Notes under the pieces: model-generated
What the model saw: only the letters and a program-made list of their open reading frames with translations
Told to the model about the DNA's origin: nothing
Database searches by the model: none
Source of the DNA: Flavobacterium cellulosilyticum
GTDB lineage: Bacteria > Bacteroidota > Bacteroidia > Flavobacteriales > Flavobacteriaceae
Assembly: GCF_004349355.1 (NCBI RefSeq)
Contig: NZ_SMFK01000012.1
Span: forward strand, 1-64,000
Reading direction: 5' to 3'
Length of the DNA: 64,000 bases
Shown here: one piece after another, positions 35,725 through 44,730 of the stretch
How the letters are laid out: each line of letters begins with the position of its first letter
How positions within the stretch are numbered: the first letter of the stretch is position 1
Program-made: the position numbers and the translations under genes

Positions 35725-37977
35725 CTAGGTTTCTACAATAGTCGAACGATATCGTTCTGTGGCTTTTTGTAGGTTTTCTGAAAGGGATTTTAACCAGGTC
35801 ATGTGATTGGCAATCAAATATGCTTCCTGAAGACCATGAAGCGTTTCGGTATCTAATTCAGTGTGGCCTAATCTGATATTTTCATCTCGCAAATTTGATA
35901 ATTGCTGGTATTTACCCAACAACTTTTCCTCTGCATCTTCAGCAGTTTCTTTAGCAACTTTTTTCTTTATTTGAGTATCGTCAAAACTATCGAATGACAT
36001 CTGTAGGGTATTGGCGATTTTTTTAATGAGTACATTAAATTCTATAGAAGCAGGAGTGGTTTGATGATTACTGATAAAATTACCGATGGAAGCGATGGCA
36101 GAAACCATCGTCTGGCTAAGCGTCACAATTTCATAAATCAGTTGAAATTCTTTCTGTTTCGATTTTGGGTCTTGGGTTAGTCGCTGAAAGGAAGTATTTA
36201 AATTACTCATGGCAAGAAAAGCTTCTTTCCTCGCCAAACTATAGGAGAGTTTGTGTTTAGAGGGATCTTGATACAACTCTTGTGTTGCTAAAAGATATTC
36301 TTTGTTCATTTTTAAAGCGTTCAGAAGTACCTGTTTTAGATTGTTGACTTCCCAACTGGGCAAAAGTAAATAATTGGCAACGACAGCAATCGTGGCTCCA
36401 ATGATGGTGTCGATGACGCGATATTGAATCACTACAAAGGCATTAGGATTGATGAAGGAATACACAAAGATGATACTAATGGTGATCAATGAGGCGGCAA
36501 ACTTATAATTCTGCTGAATCAATGCAAATGCGAATACCAACGAAACAAATGCCAATACCGCATAAACCACTACATTTTGAGTAAGCAGCACTATACCAAT
36601 AGCAATAGCCGCACCAATGAGTGTGCCGATGATACGATCTTTCGATCGCTCTTTGGTTAGACCATAGCTAGGTCGCATAATAACAATGACGGTCAGCAAA
36701 ATCCAATAGGTGTTTTGGATGTCAAAAAGAAAGCCTAACAGATAGGCAAATACTATAGCAATGGTAAGGCGCAATGAATGTCTAAAGATGGTGGAATCCA
36801 AACTGAAATTTTGAACAAGGACATGCAGTCTGTATTCCTGGAGCGTTAAAAACTGACTCGAATCTTCTCTTTTTAAGGATACTTTCGAAGTCTCTTTGAC
36901 GTTGGCCATTACACGTCTAATAACTCTGATTTCCTGTAGCAGTAGCTCCTGGTAATCGTATAGATTTTTCAATACTAAAGCACCTTCACGCGCTTCAGGT
37001 AATTTGACGGTATCGAGGTAATTTTTGATAGATAGGTTGGCTTCTGCTAATGCACTTAATAGACTATCTTTATTTGGTATTTTATCCTTTTGAATCAATA
37101 ATTCAGACAAACGGATGAGGTGGTTGCCCATGATTTTGCTCAGGTTTTTGGAAGCTTTTAGAAATTCTTTATGCTCGCCAAAAATGGCATCGATCATTTT
37201 ATAATCCAAATGTTTTGCTTCTATTAATTCGAAGATATTAATAGAAGAGAGTAAGATTAATAGTTGCTTTTCTTCATAATGCGAACGTCCGGAACGTTTA
37301 CGTGCGGTAAGCAGTGTTTCTCGCAGTGTTTCCTGCTTTTCGTTGATTAGATGTTGCAGGACTAAGCTTTGTTTAAGGTGTTCGTCACGCTTGGTTTTCT
37401 TTGTTAATAATTTGGTTCGTATTTTTAGGTATTCACCAATAAGAAGAAGCGTATCTGACAATAGCTGATTCTGATCTTTTACAGGCGCAAGTTTTTGAAA
37501 AATAAAGGATACGACTAAATACCAAAGACCTCCAACTCCCATTAAGGCAACCTGAAACAAAATGTCATACGCTGTTTCTTTTTGAATGGCAATTGCTATT
37601 ATCATTGCCAACAAGCCAGAAAATGACACTAAAGACGCTCTAAAACCATATACCGAAAGCAGCGACACAGCAAACGTTATAATCGCAAGTGCCACCAATA
37701 AAAGGGGTAGGAAAGGTTTTGAAAATAGGATTATAGCTGTTATAAGCATTGTTAATCCAATACTGACTAAAATGGCATTGACTTTACGTTTGGTGCTGCC
37801 CGGAATGTCGCCTGGCGCGTTTAAAAAAGTACCGACAACAACAGCTGGAGCATATTGAAAATACCCTAAAAGATGCAGCACGGTGAGGGGTACAGCAATC
37901 CCAAATCCAATCCGAATTCCTCGGTCAAAGCTGGAGCTCTTTAAAAATAATTCTAATTGTTTGAGTTTTTCTTTCAA
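35725..37977 (-). CDS. FUSC-family inner-membrane protein (YccS-like)
   Basis: 750-aa membrane protein with two blocks of about six membrane segments each (residues 20-165 and 395-520) and long soluble regions after each, the YccS/FUSC duplication. The second block includes TYWILLTVIVIMRPSYGLTK followed by ERSKDRIIGTLIGAAIAIG, the hallmark FUSC sequence. Such proteins resemble the aromatic-acid efflux component AaeB and are presumed to export or bind small organic molecules, but their function is unsettled. It is a single-gene unit on the minus strand, divergent from the nitroreductase gene. Start at 37977 is the only good one. Confidence 0.85.
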   Translation of the reverse strand: MKEKLKQLELFLKSSSFDRGIRIGFGIAVPLTVLHLLGYFQYAPAVVVGTFLNAPGDIPGSTKRKVNAILVSIGLTMLITAIILFSKPFLPLLLVALAIITFAVSLLSVYGFRASLVSFSGLLAMIIAIAIQKETAYDILFQVALMGVGGLWYLVVSFIFQKLAPVKDQNQLLSDTLLLIGEYLKIRTKLLTKKTKRDEHLKQSLVLQHLINEKQETLRETLLTARKRSGRSHYEEKQLLILLSSINIFELIEAKHLDYKMIDAIFGEHKEFLKASKNLSKIMGNHLIRLSELLIQKDKIPNKDSLLSALAEANLSIKNYLDTVKLPEAREGALVLKNLYDYQELLLQEIRVIRRVMANVKETSKVSLKREDSSQFLTLQEYRLHVLVQNFSLDSTIFRHSLRLTIAIVFAYLLGFLFDIQNTYWILLTVIVIMRPSYGLTKERSKDRIIGTLIGAAIAIGIVLLTQNVVVYAVLAFVSLVFAFALIQQNYKFAASLITISIIFVYSFINPNAFVVIQYRVIDTIIGATIAVVANYLLLPSWEVNNLKQVLLNALKMNKEYLLATQELYQDPSKHKLSYSLARKEAFLAMSNLNTSFQRLTQDPKSKQKEFQLIYEIVTLSQTMVSAIASIGNFISNHQTTPASIEFNVLIKKIANTLQMSFDSFDDTQIKKKVAKETAEDAEEKLLGKYQQLSNLRDENIRLGHTELDTETLHGLQEAYLIANHMTWLKSLSENLQKATERYRSTIVET

Positions 37978-38293
37978 GCGCGTTTATAATTTTAATCTAA
38001 AGGTAGAATAATTGTGGAGAAGTATGGTCTTGTTAGCTTATTTTAGTTGGTACATTTAAAAGAATCGCAGAATGTGAAATAGTTGTATAAAGCCTTTTTG
38101 AAGTAGACTGATTTTTCACATTATTGCCAATATCCGGCTCGGCTTGGTCGTCTTTTTTGAGGGAGTTCACTTTTCTCTTTGTACTATAAAAAAAGGAATA
38201 GAAAGTCAACTATTATGTTTCAGAGCTATTTAAAAAACCTAAGAGTAAAACCGGAAAAGGTACGTAGTTATAAAAATATTAAATCTGTCTTAC

Positions 38294-38337
38294 TTGATAT
38301 AGGTCAAGGAGGTTTCTGCTGTAGTATTGTAAATTTG
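38294..38337 (+). promoter_or_regulatory. FNR/CRP-like palindrome and -7 box of the nitroreductase gene
   Basis: TTGATATAGGTCAA (38294-38307) is an FNR/CRP-type palindrome (TTGA...TCAA). TAAATTTG at 38330-38337 fits the TAnnTTTG -7 box. The palindrome centre lies 29.5 bases upstream of the box, i.e. near -41 from the expected start, the class II activator position. The old yellow enzyme gene has the same arrangement at 39952-39995. The rest of the 388-base gap back to 37978 shows nothing clear. Confidence 0.65.
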
Positions 38338-38365
38338 TAGACATTAAAAATTTATAAAATAGAAT

Positions 38366-39040
38366 ATGAGCACACCTAACATAGCAAAAGAAGACATTAT
38401 CAATGCATTTCAATTTAGACATGCCACTAAAGAGTTTGACGCTACTAAAATTATTTCAGATGAAAACATGGAATTTATTTTAGAAACCGCACATTTATCG
38501 CCAAGTTCTTTTGGTTTTGAACCTTGGCATTTTATTGTTGTACAAGACAAAGAGTTACGTGAATTGATAAAACCAGTAGCTTGGGGAGCGCCTGCAAAAT
38601 TAGATACTGCAAGCCATTTTGTATTGGGTTTGTCTATGAAAGCACCGATGGTGAAACACGATTCCGATTATATCATGTCGATGATGAAAGATGTCAAACA
38701 ATGGCCAGCAGATACCATAGAAATGTATTCTAAATTTTACAGAGAATTTCAAGAGAATGACTTTGATTTAGATACGGATAAAAAATTATTCGACTGGGCC
38801 TCAAAACAAACCTACATTGCTTTGGGAAATATGATGACATCAGCCGCTTTAGTAGGTATTGATAGTTGTCCTATTGAAGGTTTTCATCAAGAAAAAGCAG
38901 AAGCTTTATTGAGACAAAAGTTTGGTGTGGATACAGACAAATACGGTTTGTCCTTTATGGTTGCTTTTGGTTACAGAAAAGCAGATCCAGCAAACCCTAA
39001 ATCAAGAAGAAATACAGAAGATATTATTACTTGGATGTAA
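38366..39040 (+). CDS. NAD(P)H-dependent nitroreductase family oxidoreductase
   Basis: 224-aa FMN enzyme of the NfsB-like nitroreductase family. The N-terminal FMN-binding signature is FQFRHATKEFD (R-x-x-KxFD), followed by LSPSSFGFEPWHF, and a C-terminal GFHQEKAEALL and FMVAFGYRKAD segment. It reduces quinones, nitro compounds or similar electrophiles with NAD(P)H. Single gene with its own promoter (38330) and terminator (39076). Sharing an FNR-like box with the old yellow enzyme gene points to a common redox or electrophile response. Confidence 0.88.
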   Translation: MSTPNIAKEDIINAFQFRHATKEFDATKIISDENMEFILETAHLSPSSFGFEPWHFIVVQDKELRELIKPVAWGAPAKLDTASHFVLGLSMKAPMVKHDSDYIMSMMKDVKQWPADTIEMYSKFYREFQENDFDLDTDKKLFDWASKQTYIALGNMMTSAALVGIDSCPIEGFHQEKAEALLRQKFGVDTDKYGLSFMVAFGYRKADPANPKSRRNTEDIITWM

Positions 39041-39075
39041 TTTCTAAATGTTTCAATTTAGTCAAAAAAATAATT

Positions 39076-39114
39076 AATGGTTCCAAAGTGTCTAAACTTT
39101 GAAACCATTTTTAG
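39076..39114 (+). terminator. terminator after the nitroreductase gene
   Basis: AATGGTTcCAAAGT (76-89) pairs with ACTTTGaAACCATT (96-109), one mismatch, ending in TTTTTAG. The rest of the gap to 39380 holds no clear gene. Confidence 0.75.
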
Positions 39115-39379
39115 TATAAGTAACAAAAAAGGAAAGCGACAGGATATAAAGAAAATCTTCCGATAGAAGCTATTAAATCATAACTTTGTTATCCGCTGGC
39201 GATAATTATTCAAAACACTGGAATAGCCGTTTTTAATGAAACTTTTCTTCTTGACGGAACAATTTTCTATCGAAAATTACTTGAAACGACTAAAAATTAT
39301 CAGAAAAAATAATTACACTCAACGGGCAATTTCGATTCATCAATTTTGCATTAACAAGCTTAAATCAAAAACGCAATAA

Positions 39380-39820
39380 ATGAATAAAGAAAATACAGCT
39401 GTGGATTCAATTTTGGTTCAGGATTTTAATGGCAACCAAATTGATCTTATAAAAGAGTACCAAGGGAAACCTATTTTGGTCATAATCTATAACAACCAAT
39501 GTTTGGGATGTACTGGACGCGCGATTCCTTTGGCATACCAATTAAAGAAAGAAAATGTAGGGGTACAAGTAGTGGGTATTCACAGCAACTTCACTAATAC
39601 AAAAGTTACCGAAAATGATATTAAGAGCATTTTTACAATAGAAGAACTTCCTTTTCCTATTTTTCTGGATGAAGGACATTTGGTTTATGACCAATTTGAT
39701 TCAGAAGGAACTCCGCAATGGCTTTTAATTACAAAAGACGGAATATTATCTCGCTCCATATTTGGCTCTCAAGAAGGGGCGCAAAATCGATTGTTTTATG
39801 CACTTGAGCAACTCGATTAA
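39380..39820 (+). CDS. thioredoxin-like redoxin (TlpA/AhpC-TSA type)
   Basis: 146-aa cytoplasmic thioredoxin-fold protein with no signal peptide. The active site is CLGC (NNQCLGCTGRAI) near residue 36, followed by VQVVGIHSNF and FPIFLDEGHLVYDQF, and the cis-Pro region EGTPQWLLI. It probably reduces disulfides or peroxides as part of the surrounding redox group. Stand-alone gene between the nitroreductase and the old yellow enzyme; start at 39380 fits the fold. Confidence 0.8.
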   Translation: MNKENTAVDSILVQDFNGNQIDLIKEYQGKPILVIIYNNQCLGCTGRAIPLAYQLKKENVGVQVVGIHSNFTNTKVTENDIKSIFTIEELPFPIFLDEGHLVYDQFDSEGTPQWLLITKDGILSRSIFGSQEGAQNRLFYALEQLD

Positions 39821-39951
39821 AAACACTTTCAGAAATAGTGCCCTTTGTCCTTGAACAACCTGTTCATTTTAAGCTGTAATCAGTACAAACTATTTAAGAG
39901 TCACTCCAGAAAATTTAAGTAGAGTTAGGAAAATAGTTAAATTAATCCTAA

Positions 39952-39995
39952 TTGATCTAGGTCAATGATATTTGTATTTCGATAATGTAAATTTG
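39952..39995 (+). promoter_or_regulatory. FNR/CRP-like palindrome and -7 box of the OYE-ADH operon
   Basis: ATTGATCTAGGTCAAT spans 39951-39966; its core TTGATCTAGGTCAA (39952-39965) differs from the nitroreductase site by one base. TAAATTTG at 39988-39995 is the same -7 box, at the same 29.5-base distance from the palindrome centre. The two promoters should answer to one activator. Confidence 0.65.
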
Positions 39996-40023
39996 TACGA
40001 ATTAATAATTTATAAAAAATAAC

Positions 40024-41118
40024 ATGAGCAAACAACATTTATTAACACCATATAACAAAAACATTAACCTTAATAACAGAGTTGTTATGGCACCTATGAC
40101 ACGTGGCAGAGCAGACAATGAAGGCAACGTTGCAAGTGATGAGCTACATGGCTTGTATTACGAGCAACGTGCATCAGCAGGTTTAATTATTACAGAAGGC
40201 TCGCAAGTGTCTCGTGATGCGGTAGGTTATATCAATACAGCTGGTATCTACACTGATGAGCAAGTAGAAGGTTGGAAAAAAGTAACCAAACGTGTACATG
40301 ATAAAGGCGGGAAAATCTTTATTCAATTGTGGCATGTAGGCCGTATGTCTCATCCCGATTTTCATAATGGAGCATTACCATTATCCTCTTCAGCTATAAA
40401 TCCAAACGATAAATCATTTACTCCAGAAGGGTTTAAAGATACTGTTACGCCAAAGGAAATGACCATTGAAGATATTAAAACTACAGTGCAAGATTTTCAA
40501 CATTCAGCTGCAAATGCAGTAAAAGCTGGTTTTGATGGAGTAGAAATACATTCCTCTAATGGCTATTTGTTTCAGCAGTTCTTTAACGGAACGTCTAATC
40601 ACAGAACGGATGAGTATGGTGGAAGTATTGAAAACAAAGCTCGTATCTTTTTTGAAGTTCTAGACGCGATCAAAGAAGTCATTCCGGAGGAAAAAATTGG
40701 AGCCCGTTTTAATCCATCATTAAATGGTCCATTCGGAATGACTATGGATGAAGAGACAATCCCAACGTTTGAATACATTATTAAAAAATTGAATGATTAT
40801 AATTTAGCATACGTGCATCTTTCTGAACCTTTTACAGACGTTTCAGAAATACCCTATGCTGTGACTCAAATTGCTAAACATTTCCGACCTTTATATAACG
40901 GAACATTAATGATTAACTCGGCATTTGATCAGGAAAAAGGAAATAAAGTAATTGAAGAAGGTTATGCAGATTTAGTAGCTTATGGTAAGCCATACGTATC
41001 AAATCCAGATTTAGTAGAGCGTTTTGAAAACAACTTAGATTTGGCAGAGTGGGATCAAAGTACGTTTTATGCAGGAGGAGCAGAAGGGTACACTGATTAT
41101 CCAGAAGCTTCTAAATAA
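40024..41118 (+). CDS. old yellow enzyme family ene-reductase (NemA-like)
   Basis: 364-aa FMN-dependent alkene reductase. The phosphate- and flavin-binding N-terminus is NRVVMAPMTRGRAD. Substrate-binding His176 and Asn179 (VEIHSSNGYLFQQF) and NHRTDEYGGS are the family signature. It reduces activated alkenes, quinones or nitro compounds using NAD(P)H. It is followed after 49 bases by a zinc alcohol dehydrogenase on the same strand, so both are probably made together from the promoter at 39988 and could detoxify reactive aldehydes and enones in sequence. Confidence 0.92.
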   Translation: MSKQHLLTPYNKNINLNNRVVMAPMTRGRADNEGNVASDELHGLYYEQRASAGLIITEGSQVSRDAVGYINTAGIYTDEQVEGWKKVTKRVHDKGGKIFIQLWHVGRMSHPDFHNGALPLSSSAINPNDKSFTPEGFKDTVTPKEMTIEDIKTTVQDFQHSAANAVKAGFDGVEIHSSNGYLFQQFFNGTSNHRTDEYGGSIENKARIFFEVLDAIKEVIPEEKIGARFNPSLNGPFGMTMDEETIPTFEYIIKKLNDYNLAYVHLSEPFTDVSEIPYAVTQIAKHFRPLYNGTLMINSAFDQEKGNKVIEEGYADLVAYGKPYVSNPDLVERFENNLDLAEWDQSTFYAGGAEGYTDYPEASK

Positions 41119-41167
41119 ATAGTGATACAGAAATCGAATTAATTGTAACTTTAAAAACAACATAACA

Positions 41168-42223
41168 ATGGCGACTACAACAGTAAAAGCATATGGTGCA
41201 ACAGCATCAACAGAAGATTTAAAACCTTTAGATATCGAAAGAAGAGCTGTAGGAACAGACGACATAAAAATTGATATCACTTATAGTGGTGTTTGTCATA
41301 GTGACATACATACAGCAAGAAACGAATGGAATGGATCAACCTATCCTGTAGTACCTGGACATGAAATCATTGGTCGAGTAGTTGAGGTAGGAAATGGTGT
41401 TACTAGCCATAAAGTAGGTGATTTAGTAGGAGTGGGTTGTATGGTAGACTCTTGCCAAACATGTTCTTCTTGCAAGCAAGATTTAGAGCAGTTTTGCGAA
41501 AATGGAGCAACATTTACTTATAACAGTCCGGATAAGCATCTTGAAGGTAAACAAACTTACGGAGGTTACTCAACGTCAATAGTTGTTGATGAAAAATTTG
41601 TACTACGTATTCCAGAAAATTTAGACGAAGCTGCAACTGCACCTCTATTGTGCGCAGGAGTTACTACATGGTCACCACTACGTCATTGGAACGTAAAAAA
41701 AGGAGATAAAGTAGGAGTAGTTGGTTTAGGAGGATTAGGCCATATGGGTGTTAAATTTGCCAACGCATTAGGGGCACATGTTGTTATGATTACAACATCT
41801 CCAGAAAAAGGAAAAGATGCTAAACGTTTAGGTGCTCATGAAGTTTTAATTTCTAAAGATGAAGACGGCATGAAAAAACACCTAAATAGTTTCGATTTCA
41901 TTTTAAATACTATTCCTGTAGGGCATGAGATGGATCCTTATTTAGGGTTACTAAAAATTGATGCAACAATGGTTTTAGTGGGTGCAGTAGAACCTTTAAA
42001 GCCATTTCATGGTGGAAATATCATTATGGGACGTAAGCGTATTGCTGGTTCTTTAATTGGAGGAATTAAAGAAACACAAGAGATGCTAGATTTCTGTGGC
42101 GAACATAATATTACTAGTGATATTGAACTTATCAATATGCAAGATATTAACACAGCTTATGATCGTGTTACAAGCAATGATGTTAAATACAGATTTGTAA
42201 TTGACATGAAATCGCTTAAATAA
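41168..42223 (+). CDS. zinc-dependent NAD(P) alcohol dehydrogenase (YahK/CAD type)
   Basis: 351-aa medium-chain dehydrogenase. Catalytic zinc ligands are in YSGVCHSDIH and GHEIIG; the structural zinc site is the four-cysteine lobe in DSCQTCSSCKQDLEQFC. The Rossmann motif is GLGGLGHMG. Closest in form to the YahK/cinnamyl-alcohol-dehydrogenase group, which prefers NADPH and reduces aldehydes. Second gene of the OYE-ADH unit, followed by a strong terminator. The substrate in this organism is unknown. Confidence 0.9.
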   Translation: MATTTVKAYGATASTEDLKPLDIERRAVGTDDIKIDITYSGVCHSDIHTARNEWNGSTYPVVPGHEIIGRVVEVGNGVTSHKVGDLVGVGCMVDSCQTCSSCKQDLEQFCENGATFTYNSPDKHLEGKQTYGGYSTSIVVDEKFVLRIPENLDEAATAPLLCAGVTTWSPLRHWNVKKGDKVGVVGLGGLGHMGVKFANALGAHVVMITTSPEKGKDAKRLGAHEVLISKDEDGMKKHLNSFDFILNTIPVGHEMDPYLGLLKIDATMVLVGAVEPLKPFHGGNIIMGRKRIAGSLIGGIKETQEMLDFCGEHNITSDIELINMQDINTAYDRVTSNDVKYRFVIDMKSLK

Positions 42224-42250
42224 AAACAATTTTTTTACAGGGTATTAAAA

Positions 42251-42290
42251 AAACAGCATCTAAAGTAATTTTAGATGCTGTTTTTATTTT
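42251..42290 (+). terminator. rho-independent terminator after the ADH gene
   Basis: AAACAGCATCTAAA (251-264) pairs over 14 bp with TTTAGATGCTGTTT (270-283) around a five-base loop, with further T residues after it. Confidence 0.85.
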
Positions 42291-42378
42291 TAGTAAACTA
42301 CCGGGTTCAATTAAGTTCCATTTCTTTTCCCAAAAATGGCTCAGATATACAGCCTATATATTTAGGTTGTGACAGCGC

Positions 42379-42570
42379 TTACGCTTCTGCCATTTGGCTC
42401 CTTATTTGCTTTATGGTAAGGGTACTTCCATCATGGCTCCAATCAGAAGGGCCAAATGCGTACATGAACTTGTCATACCAATTCTTTGATTTTTTCATGT
42501 CTTTCCAAAATTTTTTATATTCGTGGGTTAAAATAACAAACAGGTTATAAGAGTTATTAAAATCTAGAAA
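42379..42570 (-). pseudogene. sterol desaturase family protein, C-terminal remnant
   Basis: A minus-strand frame open from about 42570 ends at 42379 and reads KKFWKDMKKSKNWYDKFMYA followed by FGPSDWSHDGS, which resembles the C-terminal tail of Bacteroidota sterol-desaturase/alkylglycerol-monooxygenase-like proteins (W-K-D...K-S-K-N-W...P-x-W-x-H-D-G). The catalytic histidine region is absent. Upstream sequence to about 42680 contains another short open tail (LLDIYQELFEYDSN...) that I cannot name. Confidence 0.4.
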
Positions 42571-42735
42571 AAAGAAATATTATTTATTATTAAATTCTAA
42601 TGTTTTATTGGAATCGTATTCAAATAATTCTTGATAGATATCTAAAAGTTGATTGGTTTTTAATTCAGTTGTAGAGGATTATGTTTGATTGTAAACAAGT
42701 TTTAGTTTGATTGTGGACTAAATGAGGGCTAGAAC

Positions 42736-43296
42736 TAAAAACAAAAAACCCTAACACCTTTATTTATAAGGGTTAGGGTGATTTTCCTGCGGAGAAAGAG
42801 GGTCTAATTTATTTCAGAAAAGTGGCGTAAAATAAGGCTTCGCAAAGCTTTTGTTTTAAGTGACTCCTCGACTGACTCCTTTTTATTTGGATACAAATAT
42901 CTTAAAATTCAAAGTACTCAAAGATAAGGAAAAATACTTAAATAGTAAAGGAACTACGGCAAAAAAAGGACAGGTTATTGGCCTAGTTACTAGTCTAGTT
43001 AATGGTCATGTTGGTATGTTAAAGCAGCTTTTCTAAATATCTTTAGACAAAGATTTTAACCAAAAATCAAGTGTGCAACTTGTTCCTGTTTTAGTCCAGT
43101 ATACAAACAAAAATCTTCGATCGTTAAGAACTCATTTTCGAGCTTGTGGAGGTCGGTTTTTACTTTTTGCATCAATCTGGTACTTTGACGATAACTCTTT
43201 CCGGTTATGCGCTGTATGTCTTTTGGATAGATACAAACTCTTTGTTTTTCTATTTTCATACACTATCTATGCCTTTGACTAGGATTTGATTAGCTT
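42736..43296. repeat. copy 2 of the 0.5-kb module found at 8.1-8.6 kb
   Basis: Same orientation and order as 8093-8615: a hairpin (ACCCTAAC with GTTAGGGT), then CCTGCGGAGAAAGAGGG, which looks like a tRNA 3' end in reverse complement, then AAGTGACTCCTC..., and finally the small HTH gene and its leader ending near 43296. This copy is the better preserved. The pair encloses about 34 kb. I found no integrase gene. Confidence 0.6.
43056..43259 (-). CDS. small HTH-like protein, intact copy of a four-copy family
   Basis: 67-aa protein with a basic N-terminus (MKIEKQRVCIYPKD) and two helix-turn-helix-like stretches: IQRITGKSYRQSTRLMQKVK and LTIEDFCLYTGLKQEQV. The second resembles excisionase/MerR-type winged helices. 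It may bind DNA; no function is established that I know of. The gene forms the right end of the 42.7-43.3 kb repeat module. Three decayed relatives lie at 8411-8578, 16879-17209 and 33388-33590, all on the minus strand. This conserved dispersal suggests it travels with a mobile element. Confidence 0.6.
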   Translation of the reverse strand: MKIEKQRVCIYPKDIQRITGKSYRQSTRLMQKVKTDLHKLENEFLTIEDFCLYTGLKQEQVAHLIFG

Positions 43297-43567
43297 GAAC
43301 CATCTAAATGAGTAGTTCAGGGTTATACAAATATACTGTTTTTTGAAATATAAATTTCTAAAGCAAGTTACATTGGTTTTTAATCTTTTTATATAGGCTT
43401 TTATGTCTATTTAAGCCATTTATGTCGTTTTGAGACATACGGAACTGTTCTTGCTTTTTTATTCTGTTTAAATGACTAAAATTTGTTTAGAAATCATTCG
43501 AGATGTAGTTGCAACGAGTTTTCGGAATGAAAATGAAACGGAATTTATAATTTAAATTTTAGAAATT
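43297..43567. other. leader of the accessory cassette
   Basis: AT-rich, without a gene. It contains repeated TATGTC/GACATA-type motifs (TTTTATGTCTATTTAAGCC and ATTTATGTCGTTTTGAGACA at about 43399-43435) that could be regulatory. No clear -7 box was found. Confidence 0.3.
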
Positions 43568-44323
43568 ATGGCAAGGCAAAAAGGCATAATTAAGTTGAAA
43601 GGTACTATCGGAGATATTACTTTTTACAAAACAAAAGACGGGCATTTGGCACGCGAAAAAGGTGGTATCGATGCCAGCAGAATCAAAAGTGATCCTGCGT
43701 TCCAGAGAACCCGTGAAAACGGGGCCGAATTTGGTAGAGCTGGAACGGCTGGAAAGGTTTTGAGAACGGCATTTAGAACCTTACTCATCAATTCTGCCGA
43801 CGGTAGAATGGTGAGTCGATTGACTCAAGCGATGGTTAAAGTAATCCAGGCTGATGTGACCAGTGAGAGAGGTTTGCGAAATGTTATTGATGGTGAATCG
43901 GAATTGCTTTCTGGCTTTGAATTCAACCTCAGAGGTAAACTGGGTACCAGTTTATTTACTCCTTATGTGGGGGTTATTGATCGTGCTAGTGGAGTAATCT
44001 CTGTGGATTTGGATCCTTTTGTACCTGCTAATATGATTGCAGCCCCTGGAGGAACAACACATTTTAAAATCATTTCTGCAGGAGCTGAAATTGATTTTGA
44101 AGCGGAAACTTTCATAGAGGCACATTCTGAAACCGCAATCCTTCCATGGAATCAAACTGCAACTGTGGCGATTAACCATGTTAATACCGTTACAGCAGCA
44201 AGTACAAAACCCTTGTTTTTGGCTTTAGGATTGGAGTTCTACCAAGAAGTGAATGGTAGTATGTATTCGTTGAAAAACGGATCTTACAACCCATTGGCCT
44301 TGGTTGCTGTGAGCGGATTGTAG
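43568..44323 (+). CDS. conserved Flavobacterium protein of unknown function (251 aa)
   Basis: Soluble 251-aa protein with a strongly basic N-terminus (MARQKGIIKLKGTIGDITFY and KTKDGHLAREKGG), an RTRENGAEFGRAGTAGK segment, and a beta-rich C-terminal half (VGVIDRASGVISVDLDPF; FLALGLEFYQEVNG). I recognise the type as a recurrent, often multi-copy hypothetical protein of Flavobacterium, but know no function. It is followed after one base by a DUF5675 gene and two small membrane-protein genes, and the set looks like a cassette. A structural or secreted-particle role is possible from the company, but is speculation. ATG at 43568 follows a clear leader. Confidence 0.7.
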   Translation: MARQKGIIKLKGTIGDITFYKTKDGHLAREKGGIDASRIKSDPAFQRTRENGAEFGRAGTAGKVLRTAFRTLLINSADGRMVSRLTQAMVKVIQADVTSERGLRNVIDGESELLSGFEFNLRGKLGTSLFTPYVGVIDRASGVISVDLDPFVPANMIAAPGGTTHFKIISAGAEIDFEAETFIEAHSETAILPWNQTATVAINHVNTVTAASTKPLFLALGLEFYQEVNGSMYSLKNGSYNPLALVAVSGL

Positions 44324-44324
44324 G

Positions 44325-44720
44325 ATGGTTTTAGTGCTGTCCAGAACTTATTTCCCTGATGGAACCAATGGTAAACTCGAATGTGAGGGCAAATTGATCA
44401 GTTATACGATTGAATTGCCTTGGAAGAATAACGAAACGAGGGTTTCCTGTATTCCGGAGGGGAAATATTTTATAAGAAAACGATTTAGTCCAAAACTCCA
44501 ATGGCATTTGGAGGTGATAGATGTAAAAAATAGAAGTTTGATTTTGTTTCATCGTGCCAATAATGCGCCATTAGAACTCAAAGGCTTTATTGCTCCGGTA
44601 GCGAAATTTTCTGGACCAGGTTTAGGTCTGATGTCAAGAAAGGCTTTTGCCAAATTGAAAGATCTGGTGTATAAAGGTTTGATTGATATTGAAAGAGTTA
44701 CGTTAATTGTTCAATCGTAA
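44325..44720 (+). CDS. DUF5675-family protein
   Basis: 131-aa protein with the DUF5675 pattern: LSRTYFPDGTNGKLECEGKL, then ELPWKNN, CIPEGKY, and a conserved LILFHRANNAPLELKG segment. The family is widespread in Bacteroidota, often near phage-like or lysis genes; its function is unknown. It starts one base after the 251-aa gene stops and ends 10 bases before the next start, so it belongs to one transcription unit. Confidence 0.85.
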   Translation: MVLVLSRTYFPDGTNGKLECEGKLISYTIELPWKNNETRVSCIPEGKYFIRKRFSPKLQWHLEVIDVKNRSLILFHRANNAPLELKGFIAPVAKFSGPGLGLMSRKAFAKLKDLVYKGLIDIERVTLIVQS

Positions 44721-44730
44721 AACGATAATT

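Noticed and set aside
42275..42550. 91-codon plus-strand open frame
   Set aside because: The minus strand of the same bases carries a recognisable sterol-desaturase-like tail, so the plus frame is a shadow.
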